NCBI RefSeq assembly: GCF_030646155.1
Contig: NZ_JAUTDN010000004.1
Span: forward strand, 124,001 to 188,000
Length of the DNA: 64,000 nucleotides
Reading direction: 5' to 3'
Origin: Conexibacter sp. CPCC 205762
Lineage (GTDB): Bacteria > Actinomycetota > Thermoleophilia > Solirubrobacterales > Solirubrobacteraceae
The notes below the pieces were generated by a model. It was not told the origin of the DNA. It ran no database searches and saw only the letters and a program-made list of their open reading frames with translations. Position numbers and translations under genes: made by a program. Positions 15,969 through 23,842 of this stretch are shown here, piece by piece. Position 1 is the first letter of the stretch, and each line of letters opens with the position of its first letter.

Positions 15969-18900
15969 CTAGTCGGCGGCGGCGACGGCTCTTCTCGCCG
16001 TCGCTCTTCTGGCTCTTCTGGCCGCCGCGGCTCTTCTGACGGCGGGCGCGCTTCTGGCGGCCGGCGCTCTTCTCGCAGCGGCTCTTCTGACCGCAGCGAC
16101 TCTTCTCGCGGCCGGCGCTCTTCTGGCGACGGCTCTTCTCGCCGGCGGCGCGGCGCTCGCGGCAGCGGCTCTTCTCGCGGGCGCCGCGACTCTCGCGGCG
16201 GCCGCTCTCCTTGCGGGCGCCGCGGTTCTGGCGGCAGCGGCTCTCCTCGCGACCGGCGCGCTTCTGGCCGCCGCTCTTCTCGCGGCGGCGACGGCTCTTC
16301 TCGCGGCAGGCGCTCTTCTCGCCGCAGGCGTTCTTCTCGCGGCCGCGCTTCTGGTCGCAGACGCTCTCCTGGCGGCCGGCGCGGCGGCGGCGCCGTTCTC
16401 GCCGGTGGCGGCGCGCACGGCCTCGGCAGCGGCCGTGACGGCGTCGAGCACGCCGGTGCCGAGCCCGCCCACCCTGCGCGTGGTGCGCGCTCTTCTCGAC
16501 AGCTCGTCGACCACGGCCGGGACCAGTTCGAGCTGGTCGCTCTCGGCGGCCGCTCTCGCTCTCGCCGCGCGCCTTGCGGGCGCTCTTCTCGCGGGCGCGG
16601 CGCCGTCGGCGGCCTCAACGCTCGCGGGCGCTCTTCTGGCGACCGCTCTGCGCGCGCGTCTCGCTCTCGGCGCGGCCGCTGCGGGCATCTCGGCAACGGC
16701 CTCGGTCTCGACCGGCGCGGTCGCGTCGGCGCCGCTGCCGATCACGGCACTGGCGTCGTCGACGACCGACACCGCCGCTATCTCAGTTCTGCGCGCGCGC
16801 CGTCTGCGCGCTCTTCTCGGCGCGGCCTCGGGTGCCTCGCCAGCGTTCCCGGCCGGCGCGCTCGTCGCGGCGGCCTCGCGATCGGCGGCGCCGTCGCGAC
16901 CCGCTGCGGCGTTGTCGCCCTCGGGCGCGCCGCCTCTGCGACCGCGCGCGCCACGGCGGCGGCGGGAGCCGCGTCTCGGCTTCGGCTGGTCACCCGAGCC
17001 GGAGCCGGAGCCCGAGCCCGAGCCGTCAGCAGCAGCCGAGTCGGGCGCGCCGAGCGCCTCGTCCAGCACCTCGCTGTCCGGCCCCTCGCCGTCGAGCGCG
17101 ACCGCGGTGGTCGCGAGCGTCTCCTCCGGCGCGACGACGTCCTTGCCGCCCTTGCGGCGACGACGGGCACCACGGGAGCGCCTGCCTCTGGGGAAGTTCC
17201 TCAGCAGCTCGCGGGCGAGCGCGGACGGCTTGCGCGCCATCCGCGTACGAGCGCCGCGCAGCGCCTCCTCGGCCTCGGGCGTGTGCGCCAGCGCGGCCGC
17301 CAGCAGCGCCGCCGACAAGCGGCGGTCCTGTCTCCTCGACGCGTGCACGAGCCGGCGCGCGTTGCGCGCGTGGGCGCCGCCGGAGGAGTTGACGAGCAGG
17401 CCGAGCAGCCGCTTCGTCTCGGGCCAGCGCTGGACGGCGTACTCCTCGTGCACCTCACGGGTGTACTCAGCCATCCTCCAGATCCAGGCGTTCGCCTGAT
17501 CCCTGCGGCCGATTCTCTTCTCGGCCAGCGCCTGCAGCATGATCTTGACGCCCTCGCGACGCTCGTCACGCGGCCAGGTGCCCATCAGGTCGATCGCCTG
17601 GTCGAACGCCTCGGCGTCCCTCGCGGCGGCGATCTCCTGCAGCGCCCGCAGCCGCAGCTGCGCGTTGCGGTTGCGCTCGACCGCGGTGATCAGGAAGCGG
17701 CGCTTGAGGTCGCCCTGGCGGTCGAAGTGGAGCATCGCCTTCGCGCGGCGCCAGCCGTTCGGCGCGACGCGAGCGCCGGCCAGCGCGGCCCAGACGTGCT
17801 GCTCGCCGTAGTCGAGATGGTCGACGGCGATCCGCCACAGCTCGCGCTCGAAGACCTCGGCGCGCTTCTCGGGATCCGGCGTCACCGGCAGCACGCGGCG
17901 CTCGACGCGAACCCGGCGGCCGCGGCCGCGACGGACCGGGCCGACGACGATCGCGCCGCCGCGGTAGACGTCGCGGTCGAGCAGCGAGTGGAGCGTGATG
18001 ACCGACTCGTCGTTCTTCGTCGCCGGGTGGACGAAGTCGACGACGATGCCGGCCTCCTTGCCCTGGTGGCGACGCGTGACGCGGCCGACGCGCTGCTGGT
18101 AGATGCGCTTGGAGGCGGTCGGCGCGAGGTGCATGCAGACGGTCGCGCGCGGCGAGTTCCAGCCCTCGGCGAGCAGCTGGGCGTTGATCAGCACGTCGAT
18201 CTTGCCGCGCTCGTAGTCGGCGAGGATGCGGGCCAGCTCGCGCTTGGGCGTCTCGCCGGAGACCGCCTGCGCCTTCATGCCGACGTCGCGGAAGGCCTGT
18301 GCGACGTTGTAGGCGTGCCGCACGCCGGCGGTGTAGACGACGCCGGGGACGTTGTTGAAGCGCGTCTTGTAGAGGTCGGCGATCGCGAGGTTGAACGGCA
18401 GCTGGTCGAGCAGCTCGGCCAGCATCTCCTGGTCGAACTCGGTGTCGACCTCGCCGCGCCGCAGCGGCACCTTGGCGATCGTGCGGACGCCCGGACCGGG
18501 CGGGATGCGGATGCAGCGCAGCGGCGAGATGACGCCGCGGCGGGCCGCCTGCGCGAGGTCGAAGCGCGAGGTCTGCGTCGGGAAGAGGTCGGCGACGTGG
18601 CGGGCGATCAGCGCGCCGGTCGCGGTCATGCCGACGAAGACGGGGCCGGCCCACTGGCGGATCGAGCCGCTCGTCTTCTCGCCCAGCGCGGTGTGCGCCT
18701 CGTCGCAGATGACGATCGTGTAGGCGTCCGAGATTCTGCCGGCGTTGCGGACGAACCACTGGTACGTCTCGACCGTGACCGGGCCCCTCGGGCTGTCCTG
18801 CCCGGCCAGCAGCGGCGCCGATATGCGGTCGCCGTAGCCGCGCGTTCTGAGCTCGCCGTGGAACTGGTCGACGAGGTTGCGGCGATGGGTCAGGATCAGC

Positions 18901-19547
18901 ACGCCGCCGGTGCGCGAGGCCTCGACGAAGCCGAGCGCGGCGACCGTCTTGCCGGCGCCGGTCGCGTGCTCGAACCAGAAGCGGCGAGCGGCGTTGGGAT
19001 CCTCCGGCTGCTCGGCGAGCTGGACCTCGTCCTCGTTCTCGGCCGACTCGTCGTTCCAGTCCTGCGGCTCCTCGTCGGGCTCGCCCTCGTCGTCGTCGAG
19101 GTCGAGGTCCCGATCCTCCTCGCCGGGGATCGCGGCGGAGGCGAGCTGGACCGGCTCCTCCGGCGGGGCGGGGGCGGCAGCGACGCCGTTGCCGTTCCCG
19201 TTGGACCCGTTGCCGGTGCGCTGAACCTCGGCCATCAGGGCGGTCAACGTGCCGGAGAGCGCGTCGACCTGATGCGGGTTCAGCAGCGTGCCGTCGGCGA
19301 GATGGGCCTCCTCCTCGCTCAGCAGCCGCTCGAGGCCGACCAGCAGCGAGTACTCGCGGCGCCAGGCGATCGACGGCGTCTTCGCGCCCGCGGCGAGCTC
19401 GGCCAGCGCAGCATCGAGCGCACGACGGCGGGCAGAGCCGGGCGCGAGCGCGTCCGCGGCTTCTTCGCCGTCATGGACGAAGCGCTCGCGCGTGAATTGC
19501 TCAGCGCTCGCGATCGATCTGGCGTCAGGAAGGAGTGATTCAGCCAT
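15969..19547 (-). CDS. SF2 DEAH-box helicase with acidic insertion and Arg/Ala-rich tail
   Basis: A 1192-residue superfamily 2 helicase. Helicase motifs: HATGAGKT (about 194-201), ILTHRRNLVDQF, DEAH, GMTATG, INAQLLAEGWNSPRA and QQRVGRVTRR. Between the upstream NPHQVDALSG element (about 90) and Walker A lies a roughly 75-residue linker that is Gly/Asn-rich, then very acidic (DLDLDDDEGEPDEEP). A helical region follows the helicase core. From about residue 786 to the end is a low-complexity basic tail with repeated PAARRA-like units, resembling histone H1/HupB tails and likely DNA- or RNA-binding. ATG 19547 is used; the TTG codon just before is not needed. Role unknown: repair or RNA remodelling are both possible. 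Confidence 0.85.
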   Translation of the reverse strand: MAESLLPDARSIASAEQFTRERFVHDGEEAADALAPGSARRRALDAALAELAAGAKTPSIAWRREYSLLVGLERLLSEEEAHLADGTLLNPHQVDALSGTLTALMAEVQRTGNGSNGNGNGVAAAPAPPEEPVQLASAAIPGEEDRDLDLDDDEGEPDEEPQDWNDESAENEDEVQLAEQPEDPNAARRFWFEHATGAGKTVAALGFVEASRTGGVLILTHRRNLVDQFHGELRTRGYGDRISAPLLAGQDSPRGPVTVETYQWFVRNAGRISDAYTIVICDEAHTALGEKTSGSIRQWAGPVFVGMTATGALIARHVADLFPTQTSRFDLAQAARRGVISPLRCIRIPPGPGVRTIAKVPLRRGEVDTEFDQEMLAELLDQLPFNLAIADLYKTRFNNVPGVVYTAGVRHAYNVAQAFRDVGMKAQAVSGETPKRELARILADYERGKIDVLINAQLLAEGWNSPRATVCMHLAPTASKRIYQQRVGRVTRRHQGKEAGIVVDFVHPATKNDESVITLHSLLDRDVYRGGAIVVGPVRRGRGRRVRVERRVLPVTPDPEKRAEVFERELWRIAVDHLDYGEQHVWAALAGARVAPNGWRRAKAMLHFDRQGDLKRRFLITAVERNRNAQLRLRALQEIAAARDAEAFDQAIDLMGTWPRDERREGVKIMLQALAEKRIGRRDQANAWIWRMAEYTREVHEEYAVQRWPETKRLLGLLVNSSGGAHARNARRLVHASRRQDRRLSAALLAAALAHTPEAEEALRGARTRMARKPSALARELLRNFPRGRRSRGARRRRKGGKDVVAPEETLATTAVALDGEGPDSEVLDEALGAPDSAAADGSGSGSGSGSGDQPKPRRGSRRRRGARGRRGGAPEGDNAAAGRDGAADREAAATSAPAGNAGEAPEAAPRRARRRRARRTEIAAVSVVDDASAVIGSGADATAPVETEAVAEMPAAAAPRARRARRAVARRAPASVEAADGAAPARRAPARRAARARAAAESDQLELVPAVVDELSRRARTTRRVGGLGTGVLDAVTAAAEAVRAATGENGAAAAPAARRASATRSAAARRTPAARRAPAARRAVAAARRAAARSAPVARRAAAARTAAPARRAAAARVAAPARRAAAASAAPPARRAVARRAPAARRVAAVRRAAARRAPAARSAPAVRRAAAARRARRATARRAVAAAD
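15972..16440 (-). repeat. Degenerate tandem repeats encoding the Arg/Ala/Pro helicase tail
   Basis: The last roughly 155 codons of the helicase gene are short imperfect repeats built on a 12-21 base theme; on the plus strand they show as repeated GCTCTTCT blocks separated by GCGGC-rich spacers. Each block is an Arg-Arg pair encoded AGA-AGA, giving units such as PAARRA, ARRAAAAR and VARRAP. Such repeats are prone to length change by slippage, so tail length probably varies between strains. Confidence 0.8.
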
Positions 19548-19759
19548 CAAACGGCGTACAGGCGTGGCAGTGCCTCAAGTTGGACGTTGCCTCTGAGATC
19601 AAAGATGAGCCGCGGTGAAGCTTTCGGCGACTCAGAGGGCCGGCGCAAACGCCGGGCACGGAGGAGACCCTCACAGTGCTCCCCCCGTGCAACACAGCAG
19701 GATATCCGTATTGAAGCAGATAGGACGGCCCGAACGGGCGATGTGCCAAGCTTCTGCCG

Positions 19760-20338
19760 ATGCGCCCCCTCGCCGTGTCGATCGCCTGTTGCGTGCTGGC
19801 AGCGTCGCTGCTGGCCGGCTGCGGCGGCTCCGGCGAGGACGCCGACGTGCCGACGCCGGCCGAGGCGAGAGCGGCGTTGCGCGGCGCTCCGGCGCCGCTC
19901 GCCGCGCTCCACGCGCAGGCCGGCGAGCTGTTGCCCGGCGGCCAGGAGGCGTTCGACAGACGGCTGGCCGAGCTGAGAGGCCATCCGGTCGTCGTCAACG
20001 CCTGGGGCTCGTGGTGCGGACCGTGCAAGGAGGAGTTCCCGGTCTTCCAGCGGCTCGCCGCGAGATACGGCAGATCGGTCGCCTTCGTCGGGCTCGACGT
20101 GACCGACCCGAAGGGCGACGCGCAGACGTGGCTCAGAGACCACTGGGTGCCGTATCCGAGCTACGTCGACCAGGACGAGAAGATCGCGCGCAAGATCGGC
20201 GCGACCGTCGGCCTGCCGACGACCGTCTTCTACGACAGAGACGGCGAGCAGGCGACGATCAAACAGGGTCCGTTCCGCGACGACAAGGCGCTGGAGCAGT
20301 ACCTGCAGCGGTACCTCGGCGCGGTGCCGAGCCAGTGA
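19760..20338 (+). CDS. TlpA/ResA-like thioredoxin-fold lipoprotein
   Basis: A 192-residue exported thiol-disulfide protein. A lipoprotein signal ends in LLAGC with Cys21 as the lipidated residue. The active site is WGSWCGPCKEEF (Cys86, Cys89), and the cis-Pro loop is GLPTTVFYD. Proteins of this type reduce apocytochrome c cysteines (CcmG/ResA) or act in other extracytoplasmic thiol pathways; the ccm genes lie 9 kb away, so a cytochrome c role is plausible but unproven. GTGA overlap with the following acetyltransferase gene. The 212 bases upstream hold a short perfect hairpin (CCGGCG/CGCCGG at 19640-19655) and no other gene that I can support. Confidence 0.88.
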   Translation: MRPLAVSIACCVLAASLLAGCGGSGEDADVPTPAEARAALRGAPAPLAALHAQAGELLPGGQEAFDRRLAELRGHPVVVNAWGSWCGPCKEEFPVFQRLAARYGRSVAFVGLDVTDPKGDAQTWLRDHWVPYPSYVDQDEKIARKIGATVGLPTTVFYDRDGEQATIKQGPFRDDKALEQYLQRYLGAVPSQ

Positions 20339-20766
20339 GCGCCGAGATCCGCCGCGTCGGATCCCCCGCCGAGATGAGCGCGGCGCTGGCGCTGCGCGAC
20401 CGCGTCTTCTGTCGCGAGCAGGGCGTCCCCAAGCGCGAGGAGCTCGACGGCCGCGACGGCGAGGCGATCCACCTCGTCGCGGTCGAGCAGGGCGTCGTGC
20501 TCGGCACCTGCCGGCTGCTGATCGTCGACAAGACGGTGCAGTTCAGCCGACTGGCGGTCGAGCCGGCCGCGCGCCGCCGCGGGCTCGCGACGCGACTGCT
20601 GATCGCCGCCGACGCCGAGGCGTTCGACGCCGGCGCGCGGCGGCTCGTGCTGCACGCCCAGACCTACGCGCGCGACCTCTACCTGGCCAACGGCTACGAG
20701 CCGCGCGGTCACGTCTTCGTCGAAGCGGGAATAGAGCACATCGCGATGGAGAAGCGACTTGCCTGA
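20335..20766 (+). CDS. GNAT family N-acetyltransferase
   Basis: A 143-residue single-domain GNAT protein of the ElaA/YjcF-like type. Visible: ALRDRVFCREQGVP near the N terminus, the strand-4/acetyl-CoA loop FSRLAVEPAARRRGLATRLL, and ARDLYLANGYEPRG near the end. The acceptor is unknown. GTG 20335 overlaps the thioredoxin stop (GTGA), and its last 8 bases overlap the next gene. Confidence 0.85.
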   Translation: MSAEIRRVGSPAEMSAALALRDRVFCREQGVPKREELDGRDGEAIHLVAVEQGVVLGTCRLLIVDKTVQFSRLAVEPAARRRGLATRLLIAADAEAFDAGARRLVLHAQTYARDLYLANGYEPRGHVFVEAGIEHIAMEKRLA

Positions 20767-21745
20767 GGTTCGTGTCGACCCACTCACCGGCCTGCGCACG
20801 ATCGTCGCGGCCGACCGCGCCAACCGCCCCAACGCGGGCCTGAGCGCGACGCCCGCGGAGCCGATCGACCCCGCCAGGGACCCGTTCGCCGAGGGCCACG
20901 AGCAGCAGACCCCGCCGGAGCTGTTCGCGCTGCGGCCGGGCGTCGCCGACCCGCGGCCCGACACGCCCGGCTGGACGGTGCGGGTCGTGCCCAACCTCTA
21001 TCCGGCGCTGACGCCCGACGCGCCCGAGCCGGGCGAGGAGTCGCACCGCGACCTCTACACGACCGCGCCGGCCCGCGGCGGGCACGAGGTGATCGTCAAC
21101 GGCCCGCAGCCGGTCACCTCGCTGGCGCAGCTGCCGGTCGAGCAGGTCGCGGCGGCGATGGACGTCTGGCGGCTGCGGATGCGCGCCCACGCCGACGCCG
21201 CCTGCCGCCACCTGATCGTCAACGAGCGGCGCGAGGCCGGCGCCTCGCTGCCGCACACGCACGCGCAGCTGTACGCGCTCGACTTCGTGCCGGCCGCGAT
21301 CGCCCGCGAGCGCGAGCGCTTCGGCGCCCACGCGACCCGCACGATGGGCGGCAGCCTGCTCGCCGACCTGCTGCAGGAGGAGGTGCGGCGGCGGCAGCGG
21401 ATCGTCGCGATCGACGACGAGGCGGTCGCCTTCGCGCCGTTCGCGAGCCGGCTCCCGTACCAGCTGACGATCGCGCCGCGCAGAGCGCGCGCCCGCTTCG
21501 AGGACGACGGGCCGACCGGCGCCGCGCTGCTGCACGACGTGCTCGGGCGGCTCGGCCGCCTGCTCGGCGCCGACCCGCCGCTGAACCTGTGGGTCCGCAC
21601 CGCGCCGAGCGGCGCCGACCACTTCTGCTGGCGGATCGACGTGCTGCCGCGGCTGACCCACCTCGCCGGGCTCGAGCTCGGCGCCGGCCTCAACCTCAAC
21701 ATCGTCGCGCCGGAGGCGGCAGCGGCGGCGCTGCGCGAGGCGTAG
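20759..21745 (+). CDS. Galactose-1-phosphate uridylyltransferase-like protein
   Basis: A 328-residue protein of the GalT branch of the HIT superfamily. The N-terminal PLTGLRTIVAADRANRP and RVVPNLYPAL, ARGGHEVIVNGPQP, and the active-site element GASLPHTHAQLYALDFVP (HxHxQ, nucleophilic His) are clear; a second half has SRLPYQLTIAPRRARARF. The family transfers UMP or AMP between sugar phosphates; substrate could be galactose-1-P or another hexose-1-P. It starts at TTG 20759, inside the GNAT gene. No galK or galE is near, so it need not be a Leloir enzyme. Confidence 0.82.
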   Translation: MPEVRVDPLTGLRTIVAADRANRPNAGLSATPAEPIDPARDPFAEGHEQQTPPELFALRPGVADPRPDTPGWTVRVVPNLYPALTPDAPEPGEESHRDLYTTAPARGGHEVIVNGPQPVTSLAQLPVEQVAAAMDVWRLRMRAHADAACRHLIVNERREAGASLPHTHAQLYALDFVPAAIARERERFGAHATRTMGGSLLADLLQEEVRRRQRIVAIDDEAVAFAPFASRLPYQLTIAPRRARARFEDDGPTGAALLHDVLGRLGRLLGADPPLNLWVRTAPSGADHFCWRIDVLPRLTHLAGLELGAGLNLNIVAPEAAAAALREA

Positions 21746-21755
21746 GCGGCCGCGC

Positions 21756-22199
21756 GTGCGCGCCCTCGTCCAGCGCGTCTCGCACGCGAGCGTCAGCGTC
21801 GGCGGCGAGACGGTGTCGCAGATCGGCCCCGGGCTGCTGGTGCTGCTCGGCGTCACCCACGCCGACGGCGAGCGCGAGGCCGACCGGCTCGCCGACAAGC
21901 TGCTGGCGCTGCGGATCTTCGCCGACGCCGACGGGCGCATGAACGAGCCGCTCGGGCCCGGCCGCGAGGTGCTCTGCGTCAGCCAGTTCACGCTCTACGG
22001 CGACACCCGCAAGGGGACGCGGCCGAGCTGGGTCGCGGCCGCGCCGGGGGCGGTCGCCGAGCCGCTCTACGAGCGCGTCTGCGAGCGGCTCGGCGCGCGC
22101 CGCGGGATCTTCGGCGCCGACATGCAGGTCGCGTCGGTCAACGACGGGCCCGTCACGTTGATGGTCGAGGTCGAGCCGCCCGGCGGCGGCGCGCAGTAG
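21756..22199 (+). CDS. dtd: D-aminoacyl-tRNA deacylase
   Basis: A 147-residue Dtd protein that removes D-amino acids mischarged on tRNA. Opening MRALVQRVSHASVSV, the catalytic-site CVSQFTLYGDTRKGTRPSW and the second motif VNDGPVTLMVE (usually NxGPVT) are diagnostic. Length is normal. It starts at GTG 21756, 10 bases after the GalT-like gene. Confidence 0.95.
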   Translation: MRALVQRVSHASVSVGGETVSQIGPGLLVLLGVTHADGEREADRLADKLLALRIFADADGRMNEPLGPGREVLCVSQFTLYGDTRKGTRPSWVAAAPGAVAEPLYERVCERLGARRGIFGADMQVASVNDGPVTLMVEVEPPGGGAQ

Positions 22200-22210
22200 G
22201 CTCCGCCCTC

Positions 22211-22840
22211 ATGCCGCCGACCGATCGCTACGTCATCCGCTTCGCGGCCGAGCCGCCGCAGGAGACGCTCCCCTACGGCCGCTGGGCCGACACCCTCCGC
22301 AGCTGGTTCCTCGAGGCCGTCGACGCGATCGACCCGGGCGACGAGGAGGTCGGCGAGCCCGGCGAGGTCGTCTGGTTCCCGGACCGCAGCTACGGCGGCC
22401 GCACCTACGTGCCGGCGACCGCGCGCACCTCGGCCGGCAACGAGCTGTTCGGCTACGTCTCGTTCGCGGAGGGCCCCGGCGGCGCGCCGGAGGACTTCGC
22501 CGCCCACGCCGACTTCACCAGCGAGACCGCCGACGCCAACCCCGAGTGGCAGATCGACCTCAACGAGGAGGTCGTCGGCCGCTGGCGCGGGCAGAACGGC
22601 AGAAGCGCCGACATGACGCTGATCTGGGGCATCCCGCTCGTCAAGAACGGCGCGATCGTGACGGCCGAGCTGGCCGAGCTGGCCGTCGACCAGTGCGAGC
22701 TGGTCGACTACCGCTTCACGCTCATCGCCCCCGACGCCTACCGCGAGGACTTCCTCGTCGTGAAGCTGTGGTCGGCGGCCGGCGAGGAGCTGGCGCACGA
22801 GTCGCTCTACGTCGAGGACGACGAGGAAGACGACGCCTAG
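22211..22840 (+). CDS. Hypothetical protein, acidic, 209 residues
   Basis: I do not recognise this protein. It begins MPPTDRYVIRFAAEPP, has no signal peptide or membrane helix, is rich in acidic residues and aromatic strands (GEVVWFPDRSYGGRTYVP, LFGYVSFAEGP, WQIDLNEEVVGRWRG) and ends in EDDEEDDA, which suggests a soluble mostly beta protein. It sits 11 bases after dtd and probably belongs to that operon. Its TAG shares a CTAG with the convergent permease gene. Confidence 0.7.
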   Translation: MPPTDRYVIRFAAEPPQETLPYGRWADTLRSWFLEAVDAIDPGDEEVGEPGEVVWFPDRSYGGRTYVPATARTSAGNELFGYVSFAEGPGGAPEDFAAHADFTSETADANPEWQIDLNEEVVGRWRGQNGRSADMTLIWGIPLVKNGAIVTAELAELAVDQCELVDYRFTLIAPDAYREDFLVVKLWSAAGEELAHESLYVEDDEEDDA

Positions 22841-23802
22841 CCGCTGACCCGCACGCGCGGGTCGAGGTAGGCGTAGACGACGTCGACGACGAGGTTCGCG
22901 ACGACGACGAAGAGCGCGGCCAGCAGGACCGTGCCCTGGATCACGGGGAAGTCGGCGTAGCGGATCGAGTCGTAGCCGAGCGTCCCGATCCCGGGCACGT
23001 TGAAGACCGTCTCGACCAGCACCGCGCCGCCGAGCAGCACGCCGATGTCGACGCCGAGCAGCGTCACGACCGGCGTGATCGCGACCCGCACGCCGTGGCG
23101 CAGCACGACCCGCCGCTCGGAGATCCCCTTCGCGCGCGCCGTGCGGATGAAGTCCTGGTGCATCGTCTCGATCAGGCTCGTCCGCAGCATCCGCGCGTAG
23201 ACGCCGGCGAAGGCGCCGGCCAGCACCAGCCACGGCAGCAGCAGCGCGCCGAACCAAGCACCCGGGTCGTCGCTCAGCGCGACGTAGCGGTTGGCGCCCG
23301 GCAGCAGCGGGACCAGCCCGATGTCGTCGGAGAAGAGGTAGAGCGCGACGAGGCCGACCCAGTAGACCGGCGCCGAGATCGCGACCAGCGCGCCGCCCAT
23401 CAGCAGACGGTCGACCCAGGTCCGCCGCCGCAGCGCGGAGACGATCCCGATCGGCAGCGCGATCGCCAGCCACAGCACGACCGCGCCGAGCGTCAGCGAC
23501 AGCGTCGCCGGCAGCCGCGACCGCAGCAGCGAGCTGACCGACTCGCTGGAGTAGTAGCTGTAGCCGAGGTCGAAGTGGAGGAAGACGCCCTTCAGGTAGG
23601 CCCAGAACTGGACCCAGACGGGGTCGTCGAGGTGCAGCTGCGCGCGGATCGCCGCGATCGTCTCCGGCGTCGCGCGTCTGCCGGCCCGCAGCACGGCCGG
23701 GTCGCCCGACGGCAGCAGGAAGAACAGCACGAACGTGAGCGCGCAGACGGCGACCAGCACGACGACCGCCTGCAGCAGCCGCCTGGCGATGTAGCCGATC
23801 AT
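22837..23802 (-). CDS. Oligopeptide-type ABC transporter permease (DppB/OppB-like)
   Basis: A 321-residue permease with about six membrane helices. The family start IARRLLQAVVVLVAVCALTF, the N-terminal periplasmic domain with LPSGDPA and IRAQLHLDDPVWVQF, and the EAA loop QDFIRTARAKGISERRVVLRH mark it as the DppB type. It would import peptides, nickel chelates or similar together with the receptor at 23843-25639 and the second permease at 25675-26652. It is the last gene of this minus-strand group. Confidence 0.92.
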   Translation of the reverse strand: MIGYIARRLLQAVVVLVAVCALTFVLFFLLPSGDPAVLRAGRRATPETIAAIRAQLHLDDPVWVQFWAYLKGVFLHFDLGYSYYSSESVSSLLRSRLPATLSLTLGAVVLWLAIALPIGIVSALRRRTWVDRLLMGGALVAISAPVYWVGLVALYLFSDDIGLVPLLPGANRYVALSDDPGAWFGALLLPWLVLAGAFAGVYARMLRTSLIETMHQDFIRTARAKGISERRVVLRHGVRVAITPVVTLLGVDIGVLLGGAVLVETVFNVPGIGTLGYDSIRYADFPVIQGTVLLAALFVVVANLVVDVVYAYLDPRVRVSG

Positions 23803-23842
23803 CGCCGGCGCGCCCCCGTGGGCGCGCGCCGGCGACGGCGGC

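Noticed and set aside
15972..16440. GCTCTTCT blocks considered as a CRISPR-like or regulatory array
   Set aside because: Spacing is irregular, spacers are as repetitive as repeats, and the region reads as Arg/Ala codons of the helicase.
19640..19655. CCGGCG/CGCCGG hairpin in the helicase-thioredoxin intergenic region
   Set aside because: Only 6 bp, no T-run; such stems occur often by chance at this GC content.
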